A program made the position numbers and the translations under genes. The notes beneath the pieces were generated by a model, which was not told where the DNA came from, searched no databases, and worked only from the letters and a program-made list of their open reading frames with translations. 64,000 bases of DNA, from the NCBI GenBank assembly GCA_037447655.1, contig JBBHKE010000928.1:255163-319162 (forward strand), in the 5' to 3' direction. Position 1 is the stretch's first letter; each line of letters starts with the position of its first letter. Below, piece after piece: positions 13,069 through 31,063 of the stretch. Source of the stretch: Zygnema cylindricum. Its lineage: Eukaryota > Streptophyta > Zygnematophyceae > Zygnematales > Zygnemataceae.

Positions 13069-13288
13069 ATACCGTGTATCGCTATTAGTGTTAATGTTTT
13101 TTTTGATACTGAAACCATCTTTTCTCCGTATACACGTGTCGGATTGTGGACCTGACGGTTGCGTTTGAAACGTAAGATTCTCAGCTTCTTTTTGGAGGTT
13201 TCGAATTGAAAATCGGACAAGTGTGTACGGAGAAAAGACGTTTTAAGTGGCGTATAAATTATTAACACTAATAGCGATACACGGTGTA
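13069..13288. mobile_element. TA-flanked hairpin MITE (family 1), full copy
   Basis: Left end ACCGTGTATCGCTATTAGTG, right end the inverse (CACTAATAGCGATACACGGT). Sub-terminal arms also pair: CATCTTTTCTCCGTAT near the left and GTACGGAGAAAAGACG near the right. The whole 220 bp could fold as one long imperfect hairpin. A close relative lies at 39638-39865. Confidence 0.8.
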
Positions 13289-13299
13289 GCTTCGTTTTA

Positions 13300-14020
13300 G
13301 TAAAACAAAACATGACACTAATGTCCAAAACCACGTGTTCCTCTACATTCCTTACACTTCACCACTTCTAGTGTGGATAAGTAAAACGTTCTTATTGACT
13401 ACAATTCCACCAGAGTTACATGAATTTCACAAAAATAATAATATTTGCATAAACAGACTCATTAACACTCCCCTCAAAAAGAAGACCTCATAAGCAGTGC
13501 AGTCGATTGTTTGAAAGACGGGTTCTGTGTGAAAGTAAAATGTTCCTGTTCAGTTTTCCTTTTCTGTGGAAATGTCATAAGAAAAACGCTTTGTATAAAT
13601 TAATAGAACGGATGGAAAAATAGTTGGTCCATCTTCCAAAAACATGAATTCTCGACCTACGTGGATGATTCTGTAAGATATACCACAGAGGTGGTATGCA
13701 GCGGAAGCACAAAATAAATCAAACAAAATGGCCACAAAAGATATATATTTATAACAAAATGGCCGAAGCCTTTTTACAAGGCTTTTTCCCTTTCCCTCAC
13801 TCTTCCCTCTGCCTATAATATATTAAACTGAAGTTGATCCAAAGCTAAGTCCAGGATATAATATGCAGCTAATCAATCTAACTTAAATAGCTGCCACAAT
13901 GACGTGCCGTGCACGATAGGAAATACATAGGTGGCGCCTTTCGGAGGAAGGCGCACGGGAAGAAGAACGCACGCAGAAAGTTGCAGACGCGCTTTTCTCC
14001 TTCGAGAAGAGAAGAGAAGA
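13300..14020. other. Intergenic, no gene seen
   Basis: No coding or RNA feature recognised. The right part becomes GC-richer as it approaches the hairpin triplet at 14031. Confidence 0.4.
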
Positions 14021-14030
14021 AACATTTCGT

Positions 14031-14135
14031 TTCGTGCGCAGTGTGCTACGAAACTTCGTATAATTCTTTTCGTGCGCTGTACGCCACGAAACTTCAAACA
14101 ATAACTTTCGTGCGCCGTGCGCGCACGAAACGCCA
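14031..14135. repeat. Three tandem hairpin units with TTTCGTGCGC arms
   Basis: Three successive units of about 38 bp each start TTTCGTGCGC and end with an inverse (GCTACGAAA, GCCACGAAA, GCGCACGAAA) followed by CTTC or CGCC. Each unit is itself an inverted repeat. The third is the most perfect. Function unknown; no link to a gene was seen. Confidence 0.7.
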
Positions 14136-14915
14136 AACGTACATACTACAAATGTATGGTACGACACATACTTTAAATCATATGGTACAGTACCGTTGAC
14201 ATCCGTACTTAGACCGAATCGTCAACGCAAACCGAAAAGTACCAAAGTATCACAAAGTATTGCGACGTCAACATACATCGCGTAATCATACTTGCGCTAC
14301 GCGAATCACCATATCGCGCGCTTTCGATTCTCCACATTGAATCGTAACAGATTCTTGACCGCACAATTTGAAACCGTAGCTCTTCTTCTCCGTACGAATA
14401 ATGACAAGGATCGGAAAGAAAATCGCTACAAAAATTGGTGTAGTGCAGGCTATACTTACGATATACAGTACATGGAGACACAATACATGTCCTACAATAT
14501 AGCCACTCCAAGTGCGGGAAAAAAAATAAAAAAAAATTTGGTAGAAATTCCATAAGTACGGAAACAAACTGTGGTAATCTCCAGGACCCCTATCATCAAA
14601 TGTCAAAATCTACATTAGAAAAACAAGAACGAAATTTCGTGTCCAATTTACGAAGCACTGTTGCATCTGGCCTTAATGCGAGATTGCTTTTTTCTCTATA
14701 GTCGAGTTTATATATAACATTCTCTAGCCTCTGTCCAACATTGACCTTGGTACTCATTTCATTAAACCTATGTTCCATCGTTTGGCCTTGATCCATATCG
14801 GCATTGACATCGATATCCATATCGACATGAGTACGAAGAACGACATCGTGACGGATGCGAACATGGACATACACATGGACTACAGCTTCAAAACAAGGTC
14901 ATTATCTGTCCGAAA
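14136..14915. other. Intergenic, no gene seen
   Basis: Short overlapping frames on both strands without similarity. A stretch near 14790-14880 is rich in GACAT words (ATCGATATCCATATCGACAT type), a weak simple-sequence tract. Confidence 0.4.
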
Positions 14916-14919
14916 ACTC

Positions 14920-15035
14920 CACAGTTCTGGCGCGACTGGGCAATGCTGCCGAGTACATCGCGTGCTGCGGAAAGCCACTGAAGCTGCAGCCATGGCTGAA
15001 GCTGCCTCGGCAGTCAAGAGCATAAGCATCTTGGC
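14920..15035 (-). pseudogene. Relic of GH9 cellulase exon 3
   Basis: On the minus strand the segment reads LTAEAASAMAAAS followed, after a frame change, by DVLGSIAQSRQNC-like sequence. The GH9 genes in this window read VTAEAAAAMAAAS then DATYSATLLSHSR at the same place in exon 3. At the DNA level the match continues through CATTGCCCAGTCGCGCCAGAAC (compare CATTGCTCAGTCATGCCAGAAC in the minus-strand gene). A preceding GATGCTTATGC matches the exon word for DAYA, with about six codons missing. No flanking exons were found. It appears to be a lone decayed fragment, about 9 kb from the nearest intact copy. Confidence 0.55.
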
Positions 15036-15292
15036 TATGGGTAAGCCACGTGGCAGATTGGATGGATGGTGGCTGCATTCCACGTGGCAGAAGCGGCCAG
15101 AATCCGGGACAATGTCTCTCCTGGTCCGCTTCGGGGAAAAGAAGAGGAAGGGAATTCATGGGATTTGCTCGTTTATCCATGAGTTTCCCCGTCGTTGGTT
15201 TCCCTTTGACTCTAAATTGAGGAAGTGGTTCGAATTTTCATTGAGGAGAAAAAAAGGAGACACCGGGAAAGGTGGGAGAGTACAGTACGGTA

Positions 15293-15453
15293 CAGTACAC
15301 CGTGTATCGCTATTACTCTATTAGGGTTAATAATTTTTTCGCCGCTTAAAACATCTTTTATCCGTACACACATGTACGATTTTAAAATTAAGACCACCGA
15401 TCAAAAGATGAGAATCTTAGCTCCGACAATCATGTACGGAGATAATATGTTTT
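15293..15453. mobile_element. TA-flanked MITE (family 1), 3'-truncated
   Basis: Begins TA then CAGTACACCGTGTATCGC and continues through AAACATCTTTTATCCGTACA and the sub-terminal ATGTACGGAGATAA. The right terminus is missing, so the copy is truncated. Confidence 0.7.
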
Positions 15454-15459
15454 GACTTT

Positions 15460-15850
15460 TGAGTGACAAAAAAGACATTAAGAGCGTTGTTCTATTAGGC
15501 GGTCTCTGTAAACGTCAAAAATTCGTTTACTGAAGCGACCGTTCCATTGTGTCGGGTCAGTAACCGACATTTATTTTGCGTGGCGCATGTTGATTGGTTA
15601 CACGTAAGCAGCTATTCCGATCGTGCTAATCTATATAGAATCTTTGGCAGCAAGTTGATAACGCAAAATTTGTAGTACTAGGTGTAAAAAGGACGTCGTA
15701 CGTAATGTACGATGATGTACGAAATGTACGGTCATGTAACAGGGAACACAGCTTCTCTAAAATATTCCCATGGCTCTCTCCTAAACGCCTCTCTTTGACC
15801 TAAAACCTCCGCAGCAGCGGTGCTAGACTTCATTCTCCTTCGATTTTTTC
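15460..15850. other. Intergenic, no gene seen
   Basis: No recognisable feature except GTAC-rich words (GTACGTAATGTACGATG) near 15695-15735. Confidence 0.4.
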
Positions 15851-15853
15851 AAA

Positions 15854-16745
15854 ATGGAACAGTTGCTGGCCATACTTATCCTCCTTAATGAACATGAAGG
15901 TAACCAATCCGAGGAAGAAATTATCATTCTAACCATCATGACATTCCTTGTTCAAAGGAACATCATGGCAAGTTCCCAAACCTTCATAAATTTGGTTGAG
16001 GGTCTAGTCTTCCTCTGTCAATCTTTCAATTTTTGGCTCCGTTTTTTCCTCAGTTTTTTCTTCAGTTTTTTGCTCAGTTTATTGCTCTTTTTATTGCTCA
16101 GTTTTTTGTTCGGTTTTTTGCTTAGTTTTTCGCTCAGTTTATTTCTCAGTTTATTTGTCAGTTTTTTGTTCATTTTTTTGCTCAGTTTTTTGTTCATTTT
16201 TTGGCTCATTTTTTGTCTCAGTTTTTTTAAAACTTTTTTGTTCAGTTTTGGCTCAGTTTTTTGCTCAGTTTATTGCTCAATTTATTGCTCAGTTTATTTG
16301 TCAGTTTTATGTTCAGTTTTATGCTCAATTTTTTTTTGTTCAGTTTTTTGCTCAGTTTTTTGTTTATTTTTTGGCTCATTTTTTGTCTCAGTTTTTTTAT
16401 AACTTTTTTGTTCAGTTTTTTCTTCAGTTTTGGCTCAGTTTTTTGCTCAGTTTATTGCTCAATTTATTGCTCAGTTTATTTGTCAGTTTTATGTTCAGTT
16501 TTAAGCTCAATTTTTGTCTCAGTTATTGGCTCAATTTTCGGCTCAGTTTTTTTATCAATTTTTTGTTCAGTTTTTGTCTCAGTTTTTGGCTCAGTTTTTT
16601 GCTCAGCTTTTTGCTCAGTTTTTGGCTCAGTATTTTGGCTTAGTATTTTGGCTCAGTTATTTGGTCACGCTTTGGCACCGTATTCTTCTCAGTTTTTGTC
16701 TCAGTTTTTGGCTCAGTTTATTGTTTAGTTTTTTGCTCAGTTTTA
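15854..16745. repeat. TTTTTTGCTCAG minisatellite with a short open frame in front
   Basis: From about 16030 the plus strand is a degenerate array of 11-16 bp units of the type CAGTTTTTTGCT, over 700 bp. In front of it, from ATG at 15854, about 55 codons (MEQLLAILILLNEHEGNQSE onwards) do not look repetitive and could be the start of an unknown protein. All three plus frames then stay open through the array because the repeat lacks stops. On the minus strand the array encodes Lys-Leu-Ser-Asn rich sequence. I see no domain and treat it as non-coding. Confidence 0.6.
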
Positions 16746-17910
16746 TACAATATGTAATATGTACAATGTAATACTATGTAATATACAAAACATTTTAATG
16801 TCATTGTATTATATACTGTAATACAATATAACATTCTAATGTTATATTATATATAATATATATCATTTAATGTATTGTGACATAACAAAATACAATATAA
16901 AGATGTGTCACAATAACCTAATGTAGTATAATGTATATTTTATAATATACATTAATTTTGTTATACAATGCATTAATACTTAATAATATAACAAAATATA
17001 ATCATGTACTATTATAGAAAGAGAATATAATATAGTATTATATCAATGCCATATTAATGTAGTTTGTTATGTTTGTTCCCTTTTCAATAGACTTAAATTG
17101 TGACTGAAATACCGTGGTTTTTTATAGTTTTCGTGTTTGGTTGAACTTTGAGCCGTACAATGTTTTACTTCCAAAGGGGAATTCTGACCACGTTTCATTT
17201 CTGATTGTTGCTCTATATTTTCTGTCCCTCCACTGACGAGGAGGTATATGTTGCACTGTTATTTGTCTCTCCATTACTGTATGGGTGTATCGGTGGTCCG
17301 ATAATCGGTGGAGCTTCACTTCTTTGAAGCACTTTGATATGGGCTTAATTTGTAGGCGTGATTTGTGTTAGGATTGGGTTTTTCTCTTGTTGCTTTGGGT
17401 TATATTTGTAGTGTTCAATATGATAGGGAACAACCAGTTTTACATGCATTTCTTGAATTAATAATATTTCCAAGAATAAAGTAGTTTGCGATTTTTTAGC
17501 ATAGGGATATATTTGTTGCAATGTTAGGAATGCTTTCCGGTCTGACAATAAATGTTTAATACATAGCAAGTAAGATTGTTTTTCTTTTTCCAATACTATC
17601 AATGTAGGGCTTTCCTTTTTGTATACATGTACTCGCACTGCGAGTTTGAAATAAAATCAGGATAATCAAATTATGCCAAAAAAACGTACCCTCTCTCACG
17701 CTCTCTCTTTCTCTCTTCTAATGTCTTGAATTGAATTTTCTGGGTCAAATAAAAAATTATTTTGGTTAATTTCCAATGTGAATGTTTACTTTTCGAGTGG
17801 AAATATTTGCATCATCATCTAATTTTTTATTTATAATGTTTGAAGTCAAAGTTCTATAGTTCATAATCTAAATTGGACATCTTTTCATAAATCAAAAAGC
17901 ATAACGTCAA
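16746..17910. other. AT-rich intergenic DNA
   Basis: 16746-17060 is made of TAATGTAATAT and TATAATATAC-like words, a diffuse AT-rich tract. 17060-17910 shows no gene or RNA. Confidence 0.5.
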
Positions 17911-17957
17911 TTTGTTTTATAAATATTTATTTTATTTTTTATTTCTTTCGAAAGACC

Positions 17958-18150
17958 TCAACACCAATAGCACCACCAGCCGCACAGCAGCACCAACCGC
18001 ACAGCAGCAGTTGACTTGCAACTGCACCAGTAGCACTAGCTGCAGCACCAGCAACAACAACAGCAGCTGTCTGCCCAACAACTGCACCAGTAGCACTAGC
18101 TGCAGCACCAGCAACAGCAACAACAGCAGCTGTTTGAACAGTTGAACAGT
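17958..18150. repeat. CAG/CAA trinucleotide-rich tandem repeat
   Basis: A unit of about 57 bp (ACTGCACCAGTAGCACTAGC followed by CAGCA and CAACAA runs) is repeated at least twice, with a shorter start. It reads as Ser/Thr/Asn on one strand and Ala/Val/Gly on the other. No start, splice context or domain supports a gene. Confidence 0.7.
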
Positions 18151-18159
18151 AGTAGCATT

Positions 18160-19712
18160 TGTCAAGTGCTGTCTGAAAATGAAAATCTAAATTAAATCTA
18201 CAATGAAAATACATATGTGGTTTGGTTGAATGATGGATTCCATATTCACCTACTTATATAGGCAAATAACCTATTTAAAAAAAAACTAATAAATCGGTGG
18301 GAAGTGCTACACTGCTGTTCAAACCCTAAAAAGTGCTCTAAAATTATGGTTCGAATTTGAACCAATGGGTAAAATTTATAAAACGGATTATCAAAAAGGA
18401 ATGGCAAAATTGTGAACTTTAAAAAAAAATAAAAACAGGTTAGCAAAAAAGCGCGCAAAGTACGGAAGTAATTGGATCTTGATTATAAACGAGAGAGAAA
18501 CGCGGCAATTTAAAAAAATGTTAAAAATTTGAATGGCAGCACGGCAAACAGCGAAACCCTAAAAAAAATTCAAACCAAACATTTTTGAAGGGGGAAGCGT
18601 CACAGGAGGATGATGTCGGTGGGTGACATCGCATCCTCCAAGGCATAATATGCGACGTGTACCCACGAGGTCGCGCGTTCGTCGTGGAAATTGGTTCACT
18701 TTTCCACGAGGCACGATGCTATTCGTTCAGGCGCTGAAAATTGACCTACTCCGGGTCACTTGTTCCGAACTGGAAGTGTCAGACGATGGCGTATCCGATT
18801 CGGCATCCGACGGTTCACGTTTACGCCCATAAACGTGGAGAATAAAATCCGTCATTCAGTAGGCTTGTTTTTCTGACAATTTTTTTTTGGTACGGCAATG
18901 TACGAAACAGTACGACTTTCAGTAAAAATTGGCATTTTTTCCCTAATGGAACCTCGCCCTAACACTAATAGCGATAAAAGGTGTACTGTACTGTAGCACT
19001 GCAAAAAGTACAGTAATTTCATCTGCACGTGGGACCAGTTGCCGTATCGGGAGTCTCGTACGGAACGAGGGACTGCAATCCTGCATAAAGGTAGTCGCTG
19101 AGTGGATTCTGATTGGTGCGCGTCAGAGAAGCTAATGTGCGTAATTGTACGGTTTTGTCGAGCAGCCTTTCAGTGTCCGTGATGCGACTGACTTTGGCGG
19201 CCTTTGGTGAAAGGTGATTGGCAGAGAGGTGGACATGGGAGGTGGGAAACGGTTGGCCGCAAAGATTCTACAATTTTGCATGTCGGCTCCGGAGGATTGG
19301 GATGGATCTTGGGGAGGAAAAAAGTACATTTTAAAATATTTTTGGCGGGCATTTGTTTTCTTTTCATCATCATCGTCATTGACCACTGTTGTTACCTTGA
19401 CGTACGGTACATTTTTGCGCCGCTCATTGTATTTGTTATATACAATAATACAATGTACTGAAACATAACGATCGACGAGTCCACTGGCCAATTTGCGGGT
19501 CAAAAAAAAGTTTGTTTTTAAAAAACATGTGACCCCGCAAAATAGAGCTGCAAAAGCTCAATGATTGGGATAGCCGCGGGAAATCAGGACCTGTTGGTGT
19601 AATGTAGGGAAAACAACAAAAAAACAAAATTGCCCGAAAAAAATTGCGAAGTTTTTGTCTCGATAAAAAGGCAGCTTAGGGTACGGCCCCATGAAATTGT
19701 GGCTTAGCGAAC
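18160..19712. other. Intergenic, no gene seen
   Basis: No supported gene. One terminus of the TA-flanked MITE family lies at about 18960-18995 (AACACTAATAGCGATAAAAG then GGTGTACTGTA). Confidence 0.4.
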
Positions 19713-19720
19713 TTAATTTG

Positions 19721-19996
19721 CTAGTGTTGGGTATCGAGGACCACTTGCCGATATTCGATATATACCGAATTTTAGGTACCCGATAATCGATATATCGCTT
19801 CGATATATCGATTATCAAAATATTTTTTCGTACAGTTTTCCGTACTCTCACTGTACGGACAAGCAATTTTTGCGATATATATCGCGATAATTTATGTTGG
19901 TCCCGGTACGATATATCGAGGAATCTGTTCGATCGATATTCGATATATCGAATATCGAAATTATCGCGATATGAAACTACCCGATACCCAACACTA
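19721..19996. mobile_element. hAT-type MITE with perfect 8-bp target duplication
   Basis: The terminal inverted repeat is TAGTGTTGGGTATCG with CGATACCCAACACTA. The 8-bp direct repeat TTAATTTG lies at 19713-19720 and 19997-20004. The interior is built from ATATCG and CGATATAT words and can fold. It is related in terminus and composition to 3428-4841. Confidence 0.9.
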
Positions 19997-20004
19997 TTAA
20001 TTTG

Positions 20005-23000
20005 TATTGTAGCGAAGATTATCCTTACACGGTTTCCAAAGTGTCCCAATGCGTAACAACGAAAATGTTACACTTTGGGAATTGATCCGTCAAATAAAAA
20101 AATAAACGCACAAAGTAGGCATAAAAAAGTAGTTTACACACCCAAAGTTTTTTTTGTTTTTTCTCTTTAGTGACATCTTGCGAATTATGGATGGCCAAAA
20201 TGGTGAGACATTTCATGCAATGTGTCTGTCAATCGGGTCATTTTCCAAAACGAGCGTAAATGGCCCAATGGAGCCCAAGCCTAATATAACAATAAAAAAA
20301 TATACATATGCCTTAGTAGGCATGTACAAAAACATAATGGCTTTTGCTGACGTGAATGCGTTGTTAGCAAACGCTCCCACTCTCCAGACGAGACCATTTG
20401 TGTGTAGCAAGACAAAAAAGTGCACAACAACTTCATCATTGTCGGTTCTTTACTTTCAAGCGCATCCCACATGCATTGTTTTGCTTTTCCAGTTCCGACT
20501 TTTAGGCACTCAAAATGGTGACGATGATTTCACTGGCTTATAATACGTAATGGATCCTCCCAACCATTTTCAATAAATTGGTTTCAACACGGGCTTTTAT
20601 TTTTAACTGCATATTAACACCATGCAATATGTTATTGATTGTACGTTGCCGTAATACCTTGACTGGAAGTGCCATTTTGTTAAAATGCACTAACAAATCT
20701 ATATCCCCGTGTAGTATATTCAACCAGTATAGCCACCAAATTTATTGTAATTTATTAAATTAGGGACCTGAAGTAAATAGTGGTGTAAAACTTTAATTTC
20801 TTATGCCCACACGCTTTGTGTGAACAAATAAATAAGGGACGACTAGCATCTAAACGTTGTTAAACACTTATCTTCTTATGATTGGTATTACTATTTCTCA
20901 TACGCTGATTAGGGAGAGATTATACCATATTCCACTATTGATTTACGGTATAAAACCAAACACCTAGGAAATCATAGTCATGTTTTTTAAAACCAAATGA
21001 AGTCAAATAGAGGTTAATGTATTAAGAGGTAAGCTTTGGGATTCAATTTGGTGCTTTTACTAAGAGGGAAATTTTGTACTCATGATGTTTTTGAAGTTCC
21101 TCGCTTTTCTATTAGACGCAGTTGTTGAGATAGTGTGAGTTAAGGTACGATAAAGCATTGTGAGTATTCTCGGCACACTGAAATGTATGTCGAGTATATG
21201 TCGTACAAATCACCTGTATACTACATAAGAAGGTACTTCGACAATATTAACAAAAAATATGACGCTCGACGTTATTTCTCGAATTCGCGGAAGAGACGAT
21301 TACCACATATACTATTACGTAAAAAACACGTCGCATTATAGCTTGAGTGTTTCGTGGATTGCCTACGTGCTATTCCAAATAGTGCATCTATACTATTTCG
21401 AGTGATTTAGTTAACAAACTTGGTTTTGGTCATGTGTTGAACATTGCAACTTGTATTGCAAGGCTCTCGATTGGTCGATAGGGCAACACAAAGGCTTATG
21501 ACTATAAAGATCACCTTAAGACCAGGCAAAACACACACATTGTCTATTTTTGTTAAGATACGTAAAGTGGTTTTTTTTCATCTGTATAATTTTACCCCTT
21601 TCTGTAATTGCTTTGAAAATTGCATAGGTAATAGTTGTGAGAGGAGACTTTGAAAATGCCAAGTTTGAGTTGTTGTAAGCAAGTCGTAAATAAGTGGTGA
21701 TAACTTCTACGAACTTGTTAGATTAGATATTTGAGTGTATATATCCGGGATACAAATTAGAAGGTTTGAGGTCCACTACCTAAGTCGGAGATGTTGAATG
21801 GAACCAAACACCTTTCGTAAAAGTCGATGATTATCTGTTATTTGGTGGAGAAGGAACTTTAGAATATTGTAGGTATATCGTAGATTGCCCTAAGCTACAA
21901 ACCATACACTAAAGCAATAAAGAGAGTCAAAAAGACGTTTGGAAAATGGAGACATCGTTATTGTGATTTTCGTCAACTAACTCGATGTTATAGAGTGTTA
22001 AAGTAAGAATGGTTTCTCTTAAGGCTATTCGTCACCAAATCTTAGTAACACAAGAGGTTTTTGACTTTAAGTACACTCGAGGCAGAATGACAAAGTATTT
22101 TGACAATATGTAAAAGTTGTTTGATACAGTTGACAATATGCAACAGTTGTTTGCTAACGTTGACAGTACAAGAAAATTATATCCACAACCAAAACATGTG
22201 TTTAAGTTGTGGAGAGAATTGAAACCCGACTAAAGGTGTATGATGTAAAAAATGAGGCCAATGATCAAATTCAGTGTAAGTGATCATATACAATCAGTCT
22301 AATCATGGTAGAACAATTCAATGGAAGTGGTCATATACAATCAGTCTAATCATGGTAAAAGAGTCAATTGTAAGTAGCATGTGAAATAAATAGACAAATC
22401 CTAAAAACAAAGAAATAAAGGCCTTCACTTTCACTCATGGGTCCTTTGCGAAAGTTTACGTCGTCGTCGCCTCTCCCCCTCCCTCCCCCGTTATCTCTCC
22501 CCTCTCCCTTTTCTCAAGAATGAAACACTTCAATTTTGATATGAAATAAAAGAATGAAACGAATGAAATTAAAGTTATGAAAAATAATGTTTTTGACTAT
22601 CGTTGCTCTTAATTTGGTGAAAGATTGACAAAGAATAAAAAAAAATGAAATAATTAGTGGCGTCTATGTTGCCACAAGAAAGCATGGCGTCACAATGTCA
22701 CAAAAACTTAGACACCTATAATGTCACAAAAAATAGACGTTTAACAACGTCACAAAAAAACAAACGTCCCTGAAATTAAATCGTTACAAAAATATGTAGC
22801 ATCTACAAATGTCACTAATTGACGTCCACTTTTGGGACGTTGGAACCCTTTGAATAGACGATATTCGTAGTTCTGATCTTTAGTTGGGCGTAGTATGAGG
22901 CTTTAGTGTCTAGGGTAGTTTGTAGTGTTTCAACATTTTAATTTTGTTTTACTTGTTTTATTTCTTTTCTTTTAGGCTTTTACACCACTTTTGTTGTGTT

Positions 23001-23510
23001 TTTAGTCCTTTAGGATTTTGGTCTATTACCTTTGTTGGTCATCAATTCTTTTTAGTGGTAATCATGTTTTGTACTTTGATGGTATTACCATCGCGTTCTT
23101 GGAAATAAAATCTATTTTCTTTGAAAATTACAGTAGTACGTCGATTTTTCACTAAAATGACAAAGTTTCATTCCTAAGTTAAGGCTACATGAGTAGATAT
23201 GCTAAGAGCCTAAGATTGGGCACGCTAAAGGGCGACAGAGATGGGTCGGCGGTCGAAAGCCGACATGTGAGGTGGGGTAAGGGCTGGTAAGTCGTGTTAG
23301 CTTCGAACGATCGTCTAGCGCAATCACATTAAGTTATCTGAAAACGAGTCGAGTAAGCACGATAGACGAAAATGAAATGTAGGACTGTACGTCTATAAAT
23401 TCAGTTCAGCCAATAAAACGTGTTCAATAGGATTTTTTGAAAACTCCAGTTTCATTATCGTTGGGCGGTATGAGGTACTAGTCGTACGGTCAATGCAAGC
23501 CAGTTTAGTC
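20005..23510. other. Intergenic, mostly unrecognised
   Basis: About 3.5 kb without a supported gene. 22260-22370 contains a duplicated 30-bp word (ATACAATCAGTCTAATCATGG twice, with AAGTGATC or AAGTGGTC in front). 22640-22830 contains several short units of the type CGTCACAAAAA. These could be remnants of an old retroelement, but I cannot identify a domain. Confidence 0.4.
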
Positions 23511-23514
23511 GATA

Positions 23515-23583
23515 GCACACCGTGTATCGTTCTTAGTGTTAATGAATCTTCTGCCACTTAACACTAATAGCGATACACGCTGT
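23515..23583. mobile_element. TA-flanked MITE (family 1), minimal deletion derivative
   Basis: Only about 70 bp: the left terminus ACACCGTGTATCG...TAGTGTTAATG joined almost directly to the right terminus CACTAATAGCGATACACGCTG. It retains both ends and little else. Confidence 0.7.
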
Positions 23584-24041
23584 AGCCTCTTACAAACCCA
23601 CACATTCATGACGCAAAGCAAATATGCGGGATGAATGGTGAGCGTCATTCGCCTACCTAAAGTCAACATCCGAATCGATGGAATTTGAAAGACGTACCTC
23701 TCAAAATCTGTATCGTGACGCTACTTTTTGTCGGTGTGTCCACAATTGTCGAGCTGGCAGATTCGGCCCGTTCAATTGCCCAATCGCTTTTCACCAAAAA
23801 GCACCAGAGTCAGTCGCCACAGCAGAAGTTCATTAAATGCTTTTTCACTCCTCTCGTCACGGAGCATTATCATTTGGGGATTAGTACCAGCATCACGGTT
23901 AGTACGTTTTATATTGACCGTACTTTTGAAAAACAGTACGACTTTCCCAGCTCTCGCCACGTGGCTCTTGCCGTAGCCAGCTTGTACTTTTTCGAATCGC
24001 TTCGATTCCCCCGCTTTTCCTCTTTTCTGCTTCCTCTCCTT

Positions 24042-30314
<6,273 letters not shown>

Positions 30315-31026
30315 ACCCGTACAAAATTTAGGGGACATAGAAGAATCAAAAACTTGAACATCCAATAATGTGGATCTTCAATTAGCGGATGTAATATTTT
30401 AGGACTTAGGAAATTCATTTTTCGAGCTGTGCGAACTATCTTGGTTTGTAGACTACTTCAGTAAAACTTTGGTAAACTTTTTGTAAACCTTTCGTAAACT
30501 TCGGTTTAAGAAATTGGTTTTCCTTGTAAAGTCTGTTGACATAGTTAATTCATGATTACCTTTCATGTATAGTGAAGTTTCGCGGTATGATTTTGTATCA
30601 AAAGAGAGGGAACGAAGGATCGAATAGGAACCTAGGGTATATAGAATGTAGAAAAACAAAAACACATCTGGTGTTCTTTACAATTATTTAATGTAAAAAT
30701 CATAGGCTTAGAAGGTCAATTGAGTATATTTTCAAATTTAGTTTACAGAGCAGCTTGTAAAACAGGCTAAAATTGACTATTCTTTACGGTTTTCTAGGGT
30801 CTTTCGGGGCTTTTATAATAGGATTTTAAAGTTGAGTCGACTACTTTCCAAATCGATTACTTTCCAAATCGATTACTTTGAGCATTCATCTCCGTACTTA
30901 GTTTAGATTCAGGTAGCAAGAAATCTTGACATTTAACACAGGAGTTAGGTTGATACTGTCAGGAAAAGATACAGCTTACATTGATTAGGAGATCTTTAAT
31001 TGCTTTGATGTTTAATGTAATTCTAC

Positions 31027-31063
<37 letters not shown>

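Noticed and set aside
15854-16020. Possible N-terminus of a real protein (MEQLLAILILLNEHEG...)
   Set aside because: It has a normal composition for about 55 codons but runs straight into low-complexity repeat, with no splice partner or recognised family, so it is not called as a gene.
16018-16771. Several 85-182 residue Phe/Leu/Ser-rich frames that look like membrane proteins
   Set aside because: All arise from the stop-free TTTTTTGCTCAG minisatellite, and all plus-strand frames are open at once. Hydrophobicity is a by-product of the poly-T.
17939-18214. Ala/Val/Gly-rich minus-strand frame with two 19-residue repeats
   Set aside because: Explained by the CAG/CAA tandem repeat. No start, signal or domain.
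22440-22830. CRISPR-like array of short CGTCACAAAAA units
   Set aside because: Units are irregular, spacers are not uniform, and the setting is a plant nuclear genome. It is a degenerate simple repeat.
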